A DNA stretch of 64,000 nucleotides from Flavivirga eckloniae (GTDB lineage: Bacteria > Bacteroidota > Bacteroidia > Flavobacteriales > Flavobacteriaceae). A model generated the notes under the pieces. That model did not search any database and had not been told where the DNA came from. It saw only the letters and a list, made by a program, of their open reading frames with translations. The translations under genes were made by a program, and so were the position numbers. Numbering within the stretch: the first letter of the stretch is position 1; each line of letters opens with the position of its first letter. Of this stretch, positions 61,051 through 64,000 are shown piece after piece. Location: contig NZ_CP025791.1 of NCBI RefSeq assembly GCF_002886045.1, forward strand, positions 2,743,001 to 2,807,000, read 5' to 3'.

Positions 61051-61071
61051 TATTTAGATTCGTTCTAAATA
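61051..61071. promoter_or_regulatory. Putative iron-responsive palindrome
   Basis: TATTTAGA and TCTAAATA (61051-61058, 61064-61071) are perfect 8-bp arms around 5 bases, 9 bp upstream of the AraC start and between it and hemA. The shape resembles iron-regulator boxes (Fur/Irr-like) reported in other bacteria. Binding protein not known. Confidence 0.55.
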
Positions 61072-61231
61072 GATGGTTCAAAAACTGCCTATCTGCCTAC
61101 AAAAATATGACATTTATCATATAATAGGAAAAAACATCGCTAAAAAACCACAAACGATATTAAAAGTTCTTTGAGCGTTATTTTTTTTGTTAACATCCAT
61201 ATACATTTGCTGTGAAATATCAGGTATCAGC

Positions 61232-62491
61232 ATGCAAAAATACAATATATCAAGAAGTAACTACTTTTATGCCATTGGTTTAAGTTATAAAAAAGCCGAT
61301 GCAGACATAAGAGGACATTTTAGTTTGGATGAGGCAGGTAAAACAGCTTTGCTTAACCAAGCTAAAGAAAATGGTATAGAAAGTTTGGTGGTGACATCTA
61401 CTTGTAATCGCACCGAAATTTACGGTTTTGCACAACACCCGTTTCAATTAATCCAATTGCTTTGTGATAACACAAGAGGTACTGTTGAAGAATTTCAAGA
61501 CGTAGCCTATATTTATAAAAATAAAGATGCTATTGCGCACATGTTTCGTGTAGGTTCTGGTTTAGACAGTCAGATTCTTGGAGACTTCGAAATTATTAGC
61601 CAGTTGAGAAATAGCGCAAGAGCTTCAAAAAAACATGGGTTGCTTAATCCTTTTTCAGAACGATTAATAAATGCTGTTATTCAAGCAAGCAAGCGTATAA
61701 AAACAGAAACTAATATTTCATCAGGAGCCACTTCGGTATCTTTTGCATCTGTTCAATACATTTTAAATTCGGTTAAAGACATTTCGAATAAAAACATTTT
61801 ACTTTTCGGAACGGGAAAAATTGGAAGAAATACTTGCGAAAACCTTGTAAAGCATACAAAAAATGATCAAATTACTTTAATTAACAGAACAAAAGACAAG
61901 GCAGAGGTTATTGCTGGAAAGTTTAATCTGGTGGTTAAAGATTATGCAAATTTACAAGAAGAGATTAGCCATGCCGATGTTTTAATAGTTGCTACTGGTG
62001 CGCAACGCCCTACCATAGACAAGCACATTATCCAATCTGAAAAACCAATCCTAATTTTAGACTTATCGATTCCGAAAAACGTTGATTCCAATGTTGAAGA
62101 ATTAGGCAATGTTACTTTGGTTCATTTAGATCATTTATCTAAAATTACAGATAAAACTTTAGAAGACAGAAAAAAGGATATTCCTCTTGCCGAATCTATT
62201 ATAGAAGAAGTAAAAACAGAATTTAACGGTTGGTTAGAAACCAGAAAATTTGCGCCAACTATTAAAGCATTAAAACACAAGCTTAGCGACTTTGCTGCTG
62301 CAGAATTGGAAACGCAACGCAAGAAAAACGCCGATTTTAACGAAGCACAAGCAGAGCTAATTAGCAACAATATTATTCAAAAAATAACCAATCACTTTGC
62401 GCATCATTTAAAGGATGATGACATCTCCACCGATGAGAGCCTGGAACTTATAAAAAAAGTATTTCAGCTAGAACCAACAACACATGTCTAA
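61232..62491 (+). CDS. hemA: Glutamyl-tRNA reductase
   Basis: A 419-residue protein started at ATG 61232; the frame is open further upstream but the alignment starts at MQKYNISRSNYFYAIGLSYK. Catalytic Cys 58 in VVTSTCNRTEIYG, NADPH domain with LLFGTGKIGRN, and a C-terminal dimer helix. It starts tetrapyrrole synthesis from Glu-tRNA. Its last 8 bp overlap the hemC start, so the two are translationally coupled. Confidence 0.96.
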   Translation: MQKYNISRSNYFYAIGLSYKKADADIRGHFSLDEAGKTALLNQAKENGIESLVVTSTCNRTEIYGFAQHPFQLIQLLCDNTRGTVEEFQDVAYIYKNKDAIAHMFRVGSGLDSQILGDFEIISQLRNSARASKKHGLLNPFSERLINAVIQASKRIKTETNISSGATSVSFASVQYILNSVKDISNKNILLFGTGKIGRNTCENLVKHTKNDQITLINRTKDKAEVIAGKFNLVVKDYANLQEEISHADVLIVATGAQRPTIDKHIIQSEKPILILDLSIPKNVDSNVEELGNVTLVHLDHLSKITDKTLEDRKKDIPLAESIIEEVKTEFNGWLETRKFAPTIKALKHKLSDFAAAELETQRKKNADFNEAQAELISNNIIQKITNHFAHHLKDDDISTDESLELIKKVFQLEPTTHV

Positions 62492-64000
62492 AGTTATTAG
62501 AATTGGCACACGCGATAGCGAATTAGCGCTATGGCAAGCTAAAACCGTACAACAACAACTCGAACATTTAGGATATCAGACAAAACTCGTTCCTGTAAAA
62601 TCTACCGGCGATTTGGTTTTAGATAAACCATTATACGAACTAGGTATTACCGGTATTTTTACGCGTACACTCGATATTGCCATGTTAAATCATGATATCG
62701 ATATTGCCGTACACTCGTTAAAGGATGTTCCAACGGTTTTGCCAAAAGGCATTGTACAAGTAGCCGTTTTAAAACGAGGAAACGTAAACGATACGTTAGT
62801 TTTTAAAAAGAATGAAGAGTTTTTAAGCGCCGAAAAAGCCGTAATAGCAACAGGCAGCTTAAGACGAAAAGCACAATGGTTAAACCGATATCCAACCCAT
62901 ACCATTGAAGATTTACGTGGCAATGTAAATTCGCGTTTACAAAAACTTCAAGATAACGACCATTGGAATGCTGCTATTTTTGCTGCTGCCGGTATAGGGC
63001 GTATTGGAATAAGACCAGATGAATCTATTAACTTAGATTGGATGATTCCTGCGCCAGCACAAGGTGCCATCATGATTACTGCTCTAGAGGAGGATGAGTT
63101 TATAAAAACCGCCTGTGCTCAACTAAATCATGAGGAAACTGAAATTTGCACCACTATTGAGCGTAAATTTTTAAACCGACTAGAAGGTGGTTGCACTGCA
63201 CCTATTGGGGCTTTAGCCCGCATAAAAAATGAAGAAATACATTTTAAAGGCGTGCTTTTAAGTAAAGATGGTTCTAAAAAAATAGAAGTTACCAAAACCG
63301 AAAAATTAGGTAAACACGAATATATAGCGGGTTTTTGTGCCGACTATATTATCGAACGAGGCGGCAAACGTTTAATGGATGATATTAAACACACAAACCA
63401 CCCAACAAATGTAGTTTCTACTAAGTCCTTAACCGAAGACCAACGTTTATTGTTTCACCAGAAAGTAGCAGCAAAAAGTGATGACTTTATAAAAATAAGT
63501 TTGAATCGTATTCGTCCGCAACTTTTAAGGTCTGAAATTGAAAATGTTATTATTACAAGCAAAAATGCCGTTGAAGCTTTAATAACAAACTATTCGGCTA
63601 CCGAATTACAATTCAAGAATATTTACTGTGTAGGGAGACGAACAAAAAAACTTATTGAAAACAGAATTGGCAAGGTAAAGCATGTTGAAAAAAATGCTAA
63701 GAAGCTGGCAGAGTATTTAGTGGAGTATCTGGAAGGAACCGAAGTCACTTATTTTTGCAGCGATATACGACTAGATGCGCTACCAACCATTTTGGCCGAT
63801 AACAATATAAAAGTTAACGAAATAGAAGCCTACCAAACCAAATTTGACGGTCACAAAATTGAGGAATCTGTAGAAGCCGTAATGTTTTACAGCCCATCTA
63901 CCGTACAAAGTTTTGTAAAAAAGAATAATGCAGAAGTTATTGCCTTTTGTATTGGGGATACCACCGCAAAAGAAGCAAAAAAACACTTTGAAGATGTTAG
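62484..64000 (+). CDS. hemCD: Hydroxymethylbilane synthase/uroporphyrinogen III synthase fusion (partial)
   Basis: An open frame of 505 codons to the window edge. Residues 1-305 are HemC: GTRDSELALWQAK, HSLKDVP, GSLRRKAQW, RGNVNSRL and the cofactor cysteine in EGGCTAPIG. From about 310 the frame continues without stop into a HemD-like domain (VIITSKNAVEALI; YCVGRRTKKLIE; AVMFYSPSTVQSF; AFCIGDTTAKEAK). The fusion makes uroporphyrinogen III from porphobilinogen in one protein. The 3' end lies outside. Confidence 0.94.
   Translation, partial: MSKVIRIGTRDSELALWQAKTVQQQLEHLGYQTKLVPVKSTGDLVLDKPLYELGITGIFTRTLDIAMLNHDIDIAVHSLKDVPTVLPKGIVQVAVLKRGNVNDTLVFKKNEEFLSAEKAVIATGSLRRKAQWLNRYPTHTIEDLRGNVNSRLQKLQDNDHWNAAIFAAAGIGRIGIRPDESINLDWMIPAPAQGAIMITALEEDEFIKTACAQLNHEETEICTTIERKFLNRLEGGCTAPIGALARIKNEEIHFKGVLLSKDGSKKIEVTKTEKLGKHEYIAGFCADYIIERGGKRLMDDIKHTNHPTNVVSTKSLTEDQRLLFHQKVAAKSDDFIKISLNRIRPQLLRSEIENVIITSKNAVEALITNYSATELQFKNIYCVGRRTKKLIENRIGKVKHVEKNAKKLAEYLVEYLEGTEVTYFCSDIRLDALPTILADNNIKVNEIEAYQTKFDGHKIEESVEAVMFYSPSTVQSFVKKNNAEVIAFCIGDTTAKEAKKHFEDV

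Overview
The window is a low-GC chromosome segment from a member of the Bacteroidota, almost certainly a marine-type Flavobacteriaceae. The basis is the gene content: two proteins with type IX secretion (T9SS) C-terminal sorting domains, a hemC-hemD fusion, hemJ next to hemH, a bacilliredoxin, many LxxC-type lipoproteins, TAnnTTTG promoter boxes, and dispersed TCGAGCGCAGTCGAGA palindromes. No tRNA, rRNA or CRISPR array was found.

Layout. 1-5360 (minus strand): an MMPL/RND exporter cut by the window edge with its TetR repressor and palindromic operators, then a cupredoxin-like protein, an AhpD-like protein and an AraC regulator. 5440-18620 (plus strand only): the accessory heart of the window. 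Every gene points the same way, and genes are separated by 60-140 bp imperfect inverted repeats that begin with ..AAC and end with GTT... For several genes the bases after the preceding GTT are the reverse complement of the bases before the following AAC (9/9 in four cases). That is the layout of integron gene cassettes with attC sites, but no integrase gene is present in the window. Cargo: a lipoprotein, a RadC-like protein with a nonsense codon, an adenylate kinase with an extra N-terminal domain, a conserved unknown, a second-type MltG, a DinB-fold protein, an RDD membrane protein, a MarR/serine-hydrolase pair, and AraC plus two glyoxalase-fold proteins. One IS481-type insertion sequence sits inside a cassette.

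18837-26000: an aspartyl/asparaginyl hydroxylase, an MdaB-like flavoprotein, a small barrel protein, Tex, an OmpA-type and a lipocalin-type lipoprotein, a mini T9SS protein and ferritin. 26450-34600 (plus): a surface-protein cluster with a signal-peptide protein, a formyltransferase, two tandem tail-collar proteins and a 1427-residue repeat adhesin, preceded by a decayed duplicate of its first two genes. 34660-49500: housekeeping and regulation (MetG, LD-carboxypeptidase, YceI with a divergently transcribed membrane-anchored winged-helix regulator, HEAT, DnaJ/TerB, bacilliredoxin, acyltransferase and desaturase, AraC regulators, HD hydrolase, radical SAM). 49700-55400: a membrane LytTR regulator, a barrel protein, a serine hydrolase and an unusual 882-residue FAD-oxidoreductase/alpha-oxoamine-synthase fusion. 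55700-64000: enoyl-CoA hydratase, a DsbD-N-like protein, a histidine kinase, then a heme block (hemJ-hemH-AraC leftward, hemA-hemCD rightward) with a TATTTAGA/TCTAAATA palindrome in the divergent region.

The strongest candidates for something undescribed are the integrase-less cassette array, the FAD/PLP fusion enzyme, and the membrane-anchored regulator with four 11-bp direct repeats upstream of it.
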